Position numbers and translations under genes: made by a program. Under the pieces are notes generated by a model. That model did no database searches and had not been told where the DNA came from. It worked only from the letters and a program-made list of their open reading frames with translations. A stretch of DNA of 64,000 nt, from positions 78,358,748 to 78,422,747 of the forward strand of contig CM056742.1 in assembly GCA_029851415.1 (NCBI GenBank), read 5' to 3'. The stretch is from Eretmocerus hayati (lineage: Eukaryota; Arthropoda; Insecta; Hymenoptera; Aphelinidae). Below are positions 28,511 through 37,173 of the stretch, piece by piece (the first letter of the stretch is position 1; each line of letters begins with the position of its first letter).

Positions 28511-28596
28511 CCGGGGGGGCTGCAAAAAATCCAGGCACCTTCTTTCGTCACAAAAAAGCGATCCCAATCGAGAAATTTTGGAACAGAGGTTCGAAT

Positions 28597-31500
28597 TCAA
28601 GAAAAAAATTTTTTCGTCTTTCGATTAAGATAATCAATTGGAACTTCAGAGTCATCTCTTGAAGATGGGCCTGCCTGCTGAAGATCTGGAGAAACTGCTG
28701 GCTGCTGAGGTGGGGTGTCAGGTAGAGGTGCTGGACCGACGCTTCTTGTTTTAGCTTTTGTACGATCGTAGGTATGATCTGCTGGAAGCTGTTGCTGCGG
28801 CTGACTAGGCTGAGGTGGCATTCGCTCGAACTCAGGTGTTGTCATGTGAGCTGGCTTCAAGTGGTCGACACTGGCGGTTGCATGCCTGTTTCCAAGGTCG
28901 ATTTCGAAGACTCTGTCATCTATATGGCGTATAACATGGTATGGAACGGTGTAAGGTCTATCCAGTGAATTTTTTGGACAGTGATTCCGCATGAATACAT
29001 GACTGAATGAATAGAGGTCCTTGTGGCAAAAAAGTTTTTTCTTGCAGTGATGAGCTGCTGGTACCGGCTTAATTTTGCGCATGTGTTCTCTGAAAGGTTC
29101 GATGGGAACTTTTGGATCTACTGGAGGATCTTCGTGCGTGAAAAACTCACCAGGCAGACGTAGAGTAGTACCATACAGGAATTCTGATGGACTCGCACCA
29201 AGGTCTTCTTTGAAAGTTGATCTCAATCCAAGCATGATTGTTGGTAGTAGAGGCACCCAATCTTCTGTTTCATAGCAGCGAATTGCAGTTTTTACGGTTC
29301 TGTGCCATCTCTCTATCATTCCATTTGCTTGAGGATGGTATAGAGTTGTGCGTACCAATTGAGCTCCCATCATGCGTGCAAGGGCTGCAAACAGAGCAGA
29401 CTCAAACTGCATGCCTTGATCAGTGGTGATGGTTTTTGGTACACCATAGCGTGATGCCCAATAAGTCCAAAAAACCTGAGCGACTGTTTCGGCTGTTATG
29501 TCCTTGATAGGTACACATTCTGGCCATCTGGTAAAACGATCTATCATGGTCATGCAATACTCATAACCTTGAGATTTTGCGAGTGGACCGACTAGGTCAA
29601 TATGTATATGGTCAAACCTTTGATCCGGTTCCGTAAACGTTTTTGGCTGCAAGCGATTATGTTGCGAGATTTTTGATCGTTGACAATCCAAGCAAGTTCT
29701 GACCCATTCCTTGATCTGTTTGTTCATACGCATCCATACATAGTGCTGGCAGATAAGTGAGACTGTTGCTCTCGCTCCTGGGTGGTGTAATCCGTGAAGA
29801 ACACCAAAAACTCGCCTTCTCAGTGGTTCTGGAACATACGGTCTTATGACGTCTTCTAGACTTGTGTCGCAGATGATTCCAATGTGATCTGGTCCATATA
29901 GGAGCTTGGTCAGTTTGAGCGAAGTTGAATCTGGATTTTTCATGAGTTCAGCTGATTCTGCATCCTCATTTCGAGCTTTGGAAAGAGCGTGGAAATCGAT
30001 GACAGTTGGCATTCTGAGTTCTTCCACTCTGGTCCACTCAGTTGAAATTTGTCTCCCTATTTCGATGGTATCAGTAAAAGCTCTGGAAAGCGCATCAGCT
30101 ACTCCGTTATTTTTTCCTGGCACGTAATCAATATCTGAACAGAACTCGCTCAAGAAGCTCAGCTGTCGCTGTTGTCTTGGGGAAGCTTTATCTGCCTTTT
30201 GCCGGAAAGCTGCTGTGATGGGTTCCTGGTCAACACGAAGAGTCAGTTGACTACCTTCTACTAGACCTTTGAAAAAATGTACTGAACTGTACAAAGCGGT
30301 GAGCTCTCTGCCATACGTGCTGTACACACGTTGTGCTGGAGTAAACTTCCTGGAGAAGAATCCTAATGGTTGCCAGTCTTCATTTATCAATTGTTCCAGG
30401 ACCCCGCCCATGGCGGTATTTGATGCATCTGAGGTGATCCGTAGATGTGCTCCAGGCGCAGGATGTGCAAGTAGAGTGGCTTCAGCCAGTTCTTGTTTGC
30501 ATGCTTCAAAAGCAGATTCAGTCTCTTGCGTCCATGGTACTGGTCTCTTGTCCTTTTTCTTGGCTCCAAGCAAGAGTTCATGCAAAGGAGCTTGCGTTGC
30601 TGCTGCATTTTTCACAAACTTGCGATAAAAGTTGATCATTCCCATAGAACGTCGAAGATCTTCTAAAGTTTTTGGTTTGGGAAAATCCAGGATAGCTTCT
30701 ACTTTTGTTCTAAGTGGCTTGACACCATCGCCTGGAACGTTGTGTCCCCAAAATTCTATTTCAGAAGCATAAAAGACACATTTGCCGTAGTTGATGCGTT
30801 GACCATAATCGCTGAGTCGTTGAAATACTGCATCCAGATGCTGCTCGTGCTGCTCTTCATTATCTGATGCAACACACATGTCATTTAGACAGGCAAAAAC
30901 AAAGTCAAGGCCAGCTAGAACTTCATCAATATGACGTTGATAAGTAGGAGTTGCATTTTTCATGCCTTCTTTCATCATTATGAACTCAAATAATCCAAAT
31001 GGGGTTGTTATGGCTGTTTTGGAAATGTCTTCTTCTGCAACTGGAACTTGATTGAAAGCTTCCAAGAGATCAATTTTTGAGAATATTTTCTCACCACGTG
31101 CAACTGAAGATAGATCCTGGAAGTTTTTCATTGGATACTTGTCCGGAACAGTGACGCTATTCAAACCTCGATAGTCTCCACTAGGTCTCCAATCACCATT
31201 AGATTGAGGTGCAAGATGCAATGCACTGGCCCAAGGACTAGACGATCTACGGCATACTGAGTCTTCAAGCATTTTAGAGAAAAGTTCTTGAGCTATCTTG
31301 AATTTTCCTGGTGGAAGTGGCCTTGGTTTGCACGCAATTGGTGGACCAAATGTGGTGATATGATGAATTGTACTGGATTTCTTGTTAGGCTTTATTGGAG
31401 CTTTTCCTACTACTTCTGGAAATTTCTGTAACAAACCTGGAACTTCAGGATTCACCGAATTTACGTCGTAGATTTCTATACCACAAATGGAAGCTGGAGC

Positions 31501-31920
31501 TAGTAGACCTTTGACTATCCCGCCTGTCACTTTGTCTGTGACTGCTGCTTCGTCGATGTCTGGTAAAAGTTTCCATTTGCCAATCAAATCCACGCCGATG
31601 ATGCCATACGAGACTTCTGCCGTGAGAAATACGCCCTGATTTCGACGTCGAAATCCCAAGTCCAATGTCTGCAGTCTTTCACCAAAGGTAGGGAACGATT
31701 GACCATTTGCTGCCCATAGCGTTATGTGTGGCTTCATCTTCGTGTCTGCTACCGTAGCCGGAATGACAGACACGTCAGCTCCTGTATCAATAAGGAATAT
31801 CATACCAGTAACTAAGTCAGTAAGAAAAATGCGGCGAAATATTGATGCGTCGCCTATTGCCGCTATTTCCAGCGACGCTATTCGTTTTTTTGCCATTGAC
31901 AGGTATTTGGAGCAAGGCAA
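28597..31920 (-). CDS. pol: Gypsy element 1 Pol: protease-RT-RNase H-integrase
   Basis: An open frame of 1107 codons. Order of domains: aspartic protease near residues 38-60 (LIDTGADVSV intact); reverse transcriptase about 225-400; RNase H about 490-610 (catalytic Asp in RITSDASN, a later Glu and Asp visible); integrase with an HHCC zinc module around 710-750 and a core with Asp, Asp and Glu in HIDLVGP, TTDQG and MIERWH; then a Pro/Gln-rich tail. The RT is abnormal: the YxDD box reads CLND and the usual FGL of the preceding helix reads EGM, so polymerase activity is probably lost although the frame is open. Pol lies -1 relative to gag and overlaps its 3' end, so translation probably depends on frameshifting; the first ATG need not be a true start. 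The TGA stop is at 28597-28599, a few bases from the satellite junction. Confidence 0.92.
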   Translation of the reverse strand: MPCSKYLSMAKKRIASLEIAAIGDASIFRRIFLTDLVTGMIFLIDTGADVSVIPATVADTKMKPHITLWAANGQSFPTFGERLQTLDLGFRRRNQGVFLTAEVSYGIIGVDLIGKWKLLPDIDEAAVTDKVTGGIVKGLLAPASICGIEIYDVNSVNPEVPGLLQKFPEVVGKAPIKPNKKSSTIHHITTFGPPIACKPRPLPPGKFKIAQELFSKMLEDSVCRRSSSPWASALHLAPQSNGDWRPSGDYRGLNSVTVPDKYPMKNFQDLSSVARGEKIFSKIDLLEAFNQVPVAEEDISKTAITTPFGLFEFIMMKEGMKNATPTYQRHIDEVLAGLDFVFACLNDMCVASDNEEQHEQHLDAVFQRLSDYGQRINYGKCVFYASEIEFWGHNVPGDGVKPLRTKVEAILDFPKPKTLEDLRRSMGMINFYRKFVKNAAATQAPLHELLLGAKKKDKRPVPWTQETESAFEACKQELAEATLLAHPAPGAHLRITSDASNTAMGGVLEQLINEDWQPLGFFSRKFTPAQRVYSTYGRELTALYSSVHFFKGLVEGSQLTLRVDQEPITAAFRQKADKASPRQQRQLSFLSEFCSDIDYVPGKNNGVADALSRAFTDTIEIGRQISTEWTRVEELRMPTVIDFHALSKARNEDAESAELMKNPDSTSLKLTKLLYGPDHIGIICDTSLEDVIRPYVPEPLRRRVFGVLHGLHHPGARATVSLICQHYVWMRMNKQIKEWVRTCLDCQRSKISQHNRLQPKTFTEPDQRFDHIHIDLVGPLAKSQGYEYCMTMIDRFTRWPECVPIKDITAETVAQVFWTYWASRYGVPKTITTDQGMQFESALFAALARMMGAQLVRTTLYHPQANGMIERWHRTVKTAIRCYETEDWVPLLPTIMLGLRSTFKEDLGASPSEFLYGTTLRLPGEFFTHEDPPVDPKVPIEPFREHMRKIKPVPAAHHCKKKLFCHKDLYSFSHVFMRNHCPKNSLDRPYTVPYHVIRHIDDRVFEIDLGNRHATASVDHLKPAHMTTPEFERMPPQPSQPQQQLPADHTYDRTKAKTRSVGPAPLPDTPPQQPAVSPDLQQAGPSSRDDSEVPIDYLNRKTKKFFS
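31831..31890 (-). promoter_or_regulatory. Predicted -1 ribosomal frameshift signal, gypsy element 1
   Basis: Reading the minus strand, the gag frame ends CAA AAA AAC GAA TAG. This contains the heptamer A AAA AAC (31890-31884) correctly phased for a -1 slip, three bases before the gag stop (31880-31878). After a 5-base spacer, GCGTCGC (31878-31872) can pair with GCGACGC (31853-31847). Inside that loop, GCGGC (31863-31859) can pair with GCCGC downstream (31835-31831), giving an H-type pseudoknot topology. Slipping -1 enters the 1107-codon pol frame. The heptamer class is established for retroviruses; function here is inferred. Confidence 0.75.
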
Positions 31921-33818
31921 CGATAAGCATCAGTGCCCCGATCTTCATAAGCTCGGCAGAGTTGGGGATCGCCGACTGGTGACGAATTTCCGCTGTTGTT
32001 TTGCTGGCATCACCGTTGTTGTTGCTGCTACTGCTGCTGTCGTTGGCTCCTTCATCGCTGGGCTTCTGCTGACGAAATGGGCGGTCGTTTCTCCTTCCTC
32101 GAGATCTAGACCTAGAGCGCAAGCTTTTCTGTTCTCTAGTCAAATATTTGACTTGCTTCTGCAATTCTAGAATTGGTGTTGATACTTCAGCTGCTGCTGC
32201 GGCTCTTGCGTCTACAGCACTAACCTGCGTCTTTGCTGCTGCATGTGATGGGTCTTGTTGCTCAACTTCCCAAGCAATATCAGCTGATTTTCTTGCCTCC
32301 ATCAGTGGCTGGTTGTGTGACGAAGCCAGGACCATTTGCACTCGTACAGGCAATTTAGCAAGCCAGAGTGACCTGATGAATGATTGGTCCAATGAGCTGC
32401 TCAAACGCAACATTTCTTGTAGCAGCTGCGATGGTAGTTGTTTATCTGACAGCGTTCCTTTGACTAATTTGCGATAACGCACGTCTGGTGTTTCCGTCAG
32501 CATTCCAATCAATTTCTCCTTGACAGCAGAGTAACGACGATGTGGTGGAGTATCCTGTGAGAATACTAAAACGCAGCTCTTCACAATGTATATCATAATA
32601 ATCAAATTGCTTCTCCAATACTCCAAACCATGCATCTGGTCTGTTGATCCAAAAAGGTGGCACTTTCGGTCCTCTGAGTTTTTGGTTATCACTTGATTGA
32701 TAAGTAGCGTGCGCTGCAGCAGATTTTGGTGCAGGTGCCTGATACTGCATGTGGTTCAGCGTCGGATGTGCATTTGGTGCACAAGATGTTGTTGGCCAAA
32801 CCTGCGGGCTCGTGCGCGTGAACGCATCAGCTGATGCTGGCCAGGCAGGCGGCAAGTTCCATGGCTGGGTCGGAGCTGCGTTTGTTTGAATCCGCGTTGC
32901 TTGCTGCTGTTGCGCTGCGAAATGACGGCTTGGCGCGTCGGCTGTTGCACGCGCAGCGAATGACTCACGGACGGCAGTGGATGGAGCAGTACTGGGAAAA
33001 ATATTATTTACATTACTATTTACATCGTTTCATTGTGCATTAGCACTTATCATGTTGAGAAGCTGCACAAATTGTGCGAACATTGCCATGATGTTCGGAT
33101 CATTCATGTTTGGAAATGGCTGGTTCGCCGCTGCTTGAGTTGCGCCGTTAAAATGCGCCATATTTTGCACGTGCGGTGAATTTGCTACGACGACGACGGG
33201 TGCGAAACTATGTGGCAACGTCGGCTGCTCACGACTTGCTGGCTGCGAGCTGAAATTTTGAGGTTGACTTCCGCACGAAGCAATTGCCTGTTGAAATGGC
33301 AACGCTGAGTGCCTCTGAGTCGTCGGTAAATTTGAATTACCCGTCTGCACGGCATCTACATGTGGAGTTCGAGGATTTCCGCTTCCTGCTAGATTTATTT
33401 CAGCGACGCTGTTGCCACGCGGCGTGCTCGCTCCAAGATGATGATGCGAATTTTGGCTTCCGCCCGCGCCATTTCCGCCATGCGGATTTGGCAGAGATCG
33501 ACTCCCGGTGCCGTCAGTAAGTTGGTTTGAATGTACATTACCGTTATGCAGGTTTTGCCCTTTTTGAGCAGACGGTTCGACTTCATTGTTTTCAAAGTCG
33601 ATTAGGCTTTGCTCCGAGTGTGCAGCTTGCTGTTGAAGTGAACGACTTTCTTTCTCTCCTCTGCGTGCCATTTGCTGCTGCTGCTGTAGCTCTTGATGTT
33701 GTTGGAGCTGGAGCAGCGCGTAAGCCGCGGCTTCGCCGTCGTCCTGGCCATTATGATCCTCCGGATCTCTGTGCCCATCTAGAGGCGGGGTGCGAGCAAG
33801 GGTCATTGTCTTTAGCAC
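31878..33818 (-). pseudogene. gag: Gypsy element 1 gag, broken
   Basis: Starts at the ATG ending at 33818. The N-terminal part is Gln/Asn-rich. One in-frame TGA lies at 33032-33030, after which the same frame continues to the conserved gag motif PPFWINRPDAWF (about 32.64 kb). A frameshift near 32.57 kb moves the rest (capsid-like helices, then an Arg/Ser-rich stretch) to a second frame. A further shift near 32.0 kb is needed to reach the C-terminal finger CRAYEDRGTDAYRCLAPNTC and the TAG at 31880-31878. In the finger the expected His is Tyr. It would have formed the particle shell and bound RNA; as it stands it cannot make a full-length Gag. Confidence 0.82.
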
Positions 33819-33930
33819 TCACTCACTCACTTTTCAATTTTTTGAGTAGCCACTGTTTTTTATAAGTCACTGTACAGAGCACTTTTTTCACAATGTCACG
33901 TGTCCGTGTACAAGTATTTTTGCACTTCAC

Positions 33931-33948
33931 TTTAGTCGCGGGTCACCA
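33931..33948 (-). promoter_or_regulatory. Primer-binding site, tRNA-Trp type (element 1)
   Basis: On the minus strand TGGTGACCC follows the LTR after 3 bases. It matches the first nine bases complementary to insect tRNA-Trp (TGGTGACCCCGACGTG), then resumes the match after one extra base (GCGAC). Confidence 0.7.
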
Positions 33949-33951
33949 ATA

Positions 33952-34209
33952 TGTAGGGTTTCACCCTTTGTCAAGTTGCTGTGCTTGCAATAATTAATTA
34001 GAGGCGTGTTTAAAATGAACAGTGCAATATTTATTTGTATCTTGTACAGGTTAGCTCGGGTGCCACAGTCCGGCATCCACAAGCTTGGCTTGGGCATTAC
34101 TGAAAAAAAAATCGCACGAGAGTCGCGTCGCGCAAGTGCGCATAGAGAGAGACGCGAGATATGTAGTGGGAGAGAGACAGAGTATATATATATATCTCTG
34201 TTCCCCACA
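33952..34209 (-). repeat. 5' LTR of gypsy element 1
   Basis: 258 bp bounded on the minus strand by TGTGGGG and CCCTACA, the TGT...ACA ends expected of LTRs. It contains a (TA)n stretch that could act as a TATA region and an AATAAA on the minus strand near 34.03 kb. With no partner LTR in the window, the outer edge is inferred from the terminal bases. Gypsy element 2 begins only 4 bp beyond it. Confidence 0.65.
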
Positions 34210-34213
34210 AGCG

Positions 34214-34541
34214 TGTAGGCACCAGTACACACACACACACTCTCACACTGACATGCGCACACACAGGCACACTTGCGGTCTCCGAGCGGGGAGAGAGGAG
34301 AGAGAGAGAGAGAGACAGAAGATATAACGCTTGGTCGCACCGGCGATCATGCAACGCGGAATCAGTAGTTCGTAGCTCGACCATATATGAGCAAGTAGCC
34401 TCGTGAGTTTATAAGACGATGTAACAACATTTATTTGGAGTCAGATGAATAAACAGTGTGAATAGTTTACGCGAGTGTTTCCACTCAATTATCGTCCGAA
34501 TTACCACCAATTCACCTCATGGGGGATAGTAGCCCCCTACA
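34214..34541 (+). repeat. 5' LTR of gypsy element 2
   Basis: Contains (CA)n and (GA)n tracts, a GATATAAC TATA-like motif and the polyadenylation signal AATAAA (34448-34453). It carries a short insertion (CATTTATTTGGAG) absent from the 3' LTR. Confidence 0.95.
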
Positions 34542-34544
34542 ACC

Positions 34545-34560
34545 TGGTGACCCCGGACAC
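34545..34560 (+). promoter_or_regulatory. Primer-binding site, tRNA-Trp type (element 2)
   Basis: TGGTGACCCCG, three bases after the LTR, is an 11-base match to the complement of the insect tRNA-Trp 3' end, followed by a match offset by one inserted base. Confidence 0.85.
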
Positions 34561-35742
34561 GCAAAAATCATCCAGAGGACGACGGAGCAGTTCAACTCTT
34601 GGTGCAGCAGCAACCACGAGCTTGGCCAGAGTCGAACCATATGGGCTGTCACAGTGACGAGCAAGTGAGCACATCATCATCAGCATTATCAGGGCAGACA
34701 TCGTCGTGCCACTCACCTGTCGACAAGCGCATCCGCGCCGAAAGAATCATCGTCCTGTCGCAACAAGTGCCCGCTCGCCGCCATCTTCTCCACAACATTT
34801 TGGAGCAGAACGTGCTCTTGACTCCGAGGTTACAAGAAGTCCCCGCAAACAACGTCCATCAATAAGTCGTCTCATCATCATCATCATATAAAAATTGTTG
34901 CGGGTCAGCAAGAACAAATATGAAAAGAAAAAGTGAAGAAGCTCGAGCCCGCCAAATCGCGCAGAGCAAATTCCATCATCTCGCGCTCGCCAAAACCAGC
35001 GCTGAGATTCATCGCAAAATTAAATGCACTTGCAAAAGTTGTGCAAATAAGTCAACAAAAATTGCTCTCACTGAGCATACGGAAGCCTGCACCTGTCACT
35101 ACAGTACCAGGCATGTATCAGCAGAATATCCTGCCGCCCAGGGCGCATTGATAAAACGTAGCAGTGACCGTCAAGCGGGCCCACGAAGAGCCACCTGGCT
35201 CTCACAAAGGACCACCGGGCCCCCACAAAGGACCATCGGGTCCCAACGAGGTGTATCAACGACATCGGTGCGTATCAACGTCATAGGTGCATTTTCAACA
35301 GGACAAACGAGTTCATCGCCACGGCCAGTCGTGAGTCGTCGCATATGCATGCAGCAAATCATCCGCAGCGACGTACCCTCGACACCGGCGTAATCTTCGG
35401 CATCGCCGTAATCTACGAGCATCAACAACTTCAAGAAAATCTCTCTCGAGGTAAATCGAATTTTCATGCGTACGAAAATTCTCAAATATGCGTAGCCGCA
35501 TAAGTAAGCCCGCGCAAAATCTCAGTGTGACCTTGATCACGCAGATCAAAACAAGCTTAGCGCTGTTGATCTTTCTTCACGCTAATAGGTACTTGAACCT
35601 TTCTCTCGGGCAGCAACAGTGCCGACCTTGGAATTGAACACAAGCTTTAGTTAGCGTTATATTCTTGCGACTCGACACGAGACATTTTATCGTCAAATAT
35701 GTACATATTGTACGTCTCGTGATCGGTTTTGCGATCTAAATA
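34561..35742 (+). other. Long 5' leader of gypsy element 2
   Basis: About 1.2 kb between primer site and gag. A 157-codon ORF (34920-35393) begins with a Lys/Arg-rich stretch and has a CTCKSC cluster near residue 36; I recognise no family and cannot say whether it is translated. Around 35.20-35.29 kb there are short imperfect tandem repeats (CACAAAGGACCA twice, TATCAACG twice). The region may hold packaging or translation signals, but nothing specific is visible. Confidence 0.45.
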
Positions 35743-37173
35743 TTGATGCCTGACACAGATGAGGAAACCCCTAAATTGCTGCGTAACGGAAAGCCATACG
35801 CTTCAAGAAAACTTCTTCCTTTGAAAGATAAAAATTCGATTTCGTCGGTAAAAAATTTTCGACAAAGTCCACTCGATTCTATTGCAGAAACTGAAGCTTC
35901 TAAGCAAATTTTTGATTCAGAAAATTCAATTATAGCTCATACAATGGGTTCAGAGGAAGATGAGTTAACTGAACAAGCTATTGCTGATAAAGTTGAAGGA
36001 TCAATAATGAGCAAAATTGATGAGAAAATGAACGTATTACACGGATCAATTATTGATAGTATGAAAAATTCATTTAAAGAACGAGCTACAGCTAATGAAG
36101 CCAAAACTGCTGCATTAATTACTGAGAGTTCACAAAATGTTTTACCTGAATTTGAAGTCCAATCTCATTCTCAGGATAAAGTAATTCAAGATGAAGTAGA
36201 TTTAACTGATGAGCAAAATAATAAGCAAAACAATGCTAATGTGGATAGTACAAAAAAATCTAGCAGTGATTCCATTCAATCAAAAATCAATTTGGTGAAT
36301 ATATTGAGATCTCAGAATTCTAAAATTCCTGAATTTATTCAAAATGATCCAAGTACATGGTTCGTTCAACTTGAAGCTCTTTTCAGAGATTATAATGTTA
36401 CTGATGGAAGAAGCGAAGCAAATTCAATCATTCGTGTTTTGGAAGGTGAAACTGTCACCGTTATCAGAGATATATTAATAGAGGAAGTACCTCCAGATAT
36501 TTATTCTCAAATCAAAAACAGAATTGTCAAAGCTTTCGCAGAATCTGATGAACAATCTTCGGATGAATTATTGCAAGGCAATGTATCAATGGACGGAAAA
36601 CCTTCACAAATTCTTTGGCGTCTTAGAAATTCAGATAGCAAAAAGAAAATGGGTGATGAAGTTCTCACTGCTATTTTTTTGAAACGTTTGAATCACGATT
36701 GTAGAAAAGCACTTCTCTTGAGTGATGTTACAGACTTGAACAAATTAGCCGAACCAGCTGACAAAGTATATCAGAACCCAAATGTTCAAATCAATTGAGT
36801 AACAAATAAGCCAGAATCTGAAAGCTTCACAATGATGAAAGAGATCAAAACAGAGCTCGTTGCAATGCGAGCAGAAATCAATGCTATCAAAAACGATCGT
36901 TCACGCAATAGAGAAAGATCCCAATCAAATCAGGGTAATTCACGCCCACGCTCACGTACACCTGCGCATATTTCAAAAGATCAATTTAGAGGCAAGCGAT
37001 ACCTTTGCCTTATTCATTTAATTCACGGCAATAACGCCTACTATTGTAAAAAACCCGGCACTTGCAAGTGGGTGAACAGTCGCGATGGCAATGGCAATTC
37101 TAGATATAATAATGATAATGGGGGGAATAATAATGGCAACAATGACAACGGGAATAACAACCGGGGAAACTAG
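35743..37173 (+). pseudogene. gag: Gypsy element 2 gag with one in-frame stop
   Basis: 476 codons from the ATG at 35743, interrupted only by TGA at 36796-36798; the frame then continues to TAG at 37171-37173. The first ~180 residues are acidic and polar. Residues ~190-350 resemble gypsy gag (KIPEFIQNDPSTWFVQLE, then helical capsid-like sequence). After the stop come a short helix, an Arg/Ser-rich stretch and a finger CLIHLIHGNNAYYC-x5-C, the same spacing as in element 1 but with His kept. An Asn/Gly tail ends at a frameshift heptamer. The role is particle assembly and RNA binding. Confidence 0.85.

Larger units (their letters stand above)
1..28589 (+). repeat. Sat-A: 143-bp satellite array
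   Basis: About 200 head-to-tail monomers run without interruption from the window edge to the start of gypsy element 1. One monomer counted base by base is 143 bp. Landmarks in each copy are an AAATTCCCGAATTT near-palindrome, a CCCCC-GATTT-GGGGG inverted repeat (6-bp arms with flanking A/T), a G-run of about 6 to 18 bases inside CACC(G)nCTG, and a CAAAAAATTCAGGCACC block. Because 143 is not a multiple of 3, reading frame rotates at each monomer. All three forward frames are poor in stops, so long ORFs of repeated peptide appear by chance; I do not regard them as genes. The array starts outside the window. Confidence 0.97.
28590..34209 (-). mobile_element. Gypsy element 1 (CsRn1/Kabuki-type Ty3/gypsy), 3' truncated
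   Basis: Minus-strand LTR retrotransposon. In its own 5'-3' direction it has a 258-bp LTR (34209-33952), a tRNA-Trp-like primer site, a short leader, gag (33818-31878, broken) and pol (31920-28597). No 3' UTR, polypurine tract or 3' LTR follows; the sequence passes into Sat-A within about 10 bp of the pol stop. Clade placement rests on the tRNA-Trp primer, the gag PPFWxxxPxxWF motif and the C-x2-[HY]-x9-C-x5-C gag finger, features I associate with the CsRn1/Kabuki group. There is no env. Without its 3' LTR it cannot be autonomous. Confidence 0.9.

Noticed and set aside
1..28589. CRISPR-like array of regular repeats
   Set aside because: The whole 143-bp unit repeats without unique spacers, and the context is eukaryotic with no cas genes.
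41..28628. More than a hundred overlapping ORFs (up to 392 codons) in the first 28.6 kb
   Set aside because: They are rotating-frame translations of a 143-bp satellite that is poor in stops in all three forward frames; no start context, domain or frame consistency.
28774..30635. Several plus-strand ORFs opposite the pol gene of element 1
   Set aside because: They are antisense shadows of the pol reading frame, without motifs of their own.
34920..35393. 157-codon ORF in the leader of gypsy element 2 as an accessory gene
   Set aside because: No recognisable domain, and it lies in a leader with short tandem repeats; noted under the leader but not called a gene.
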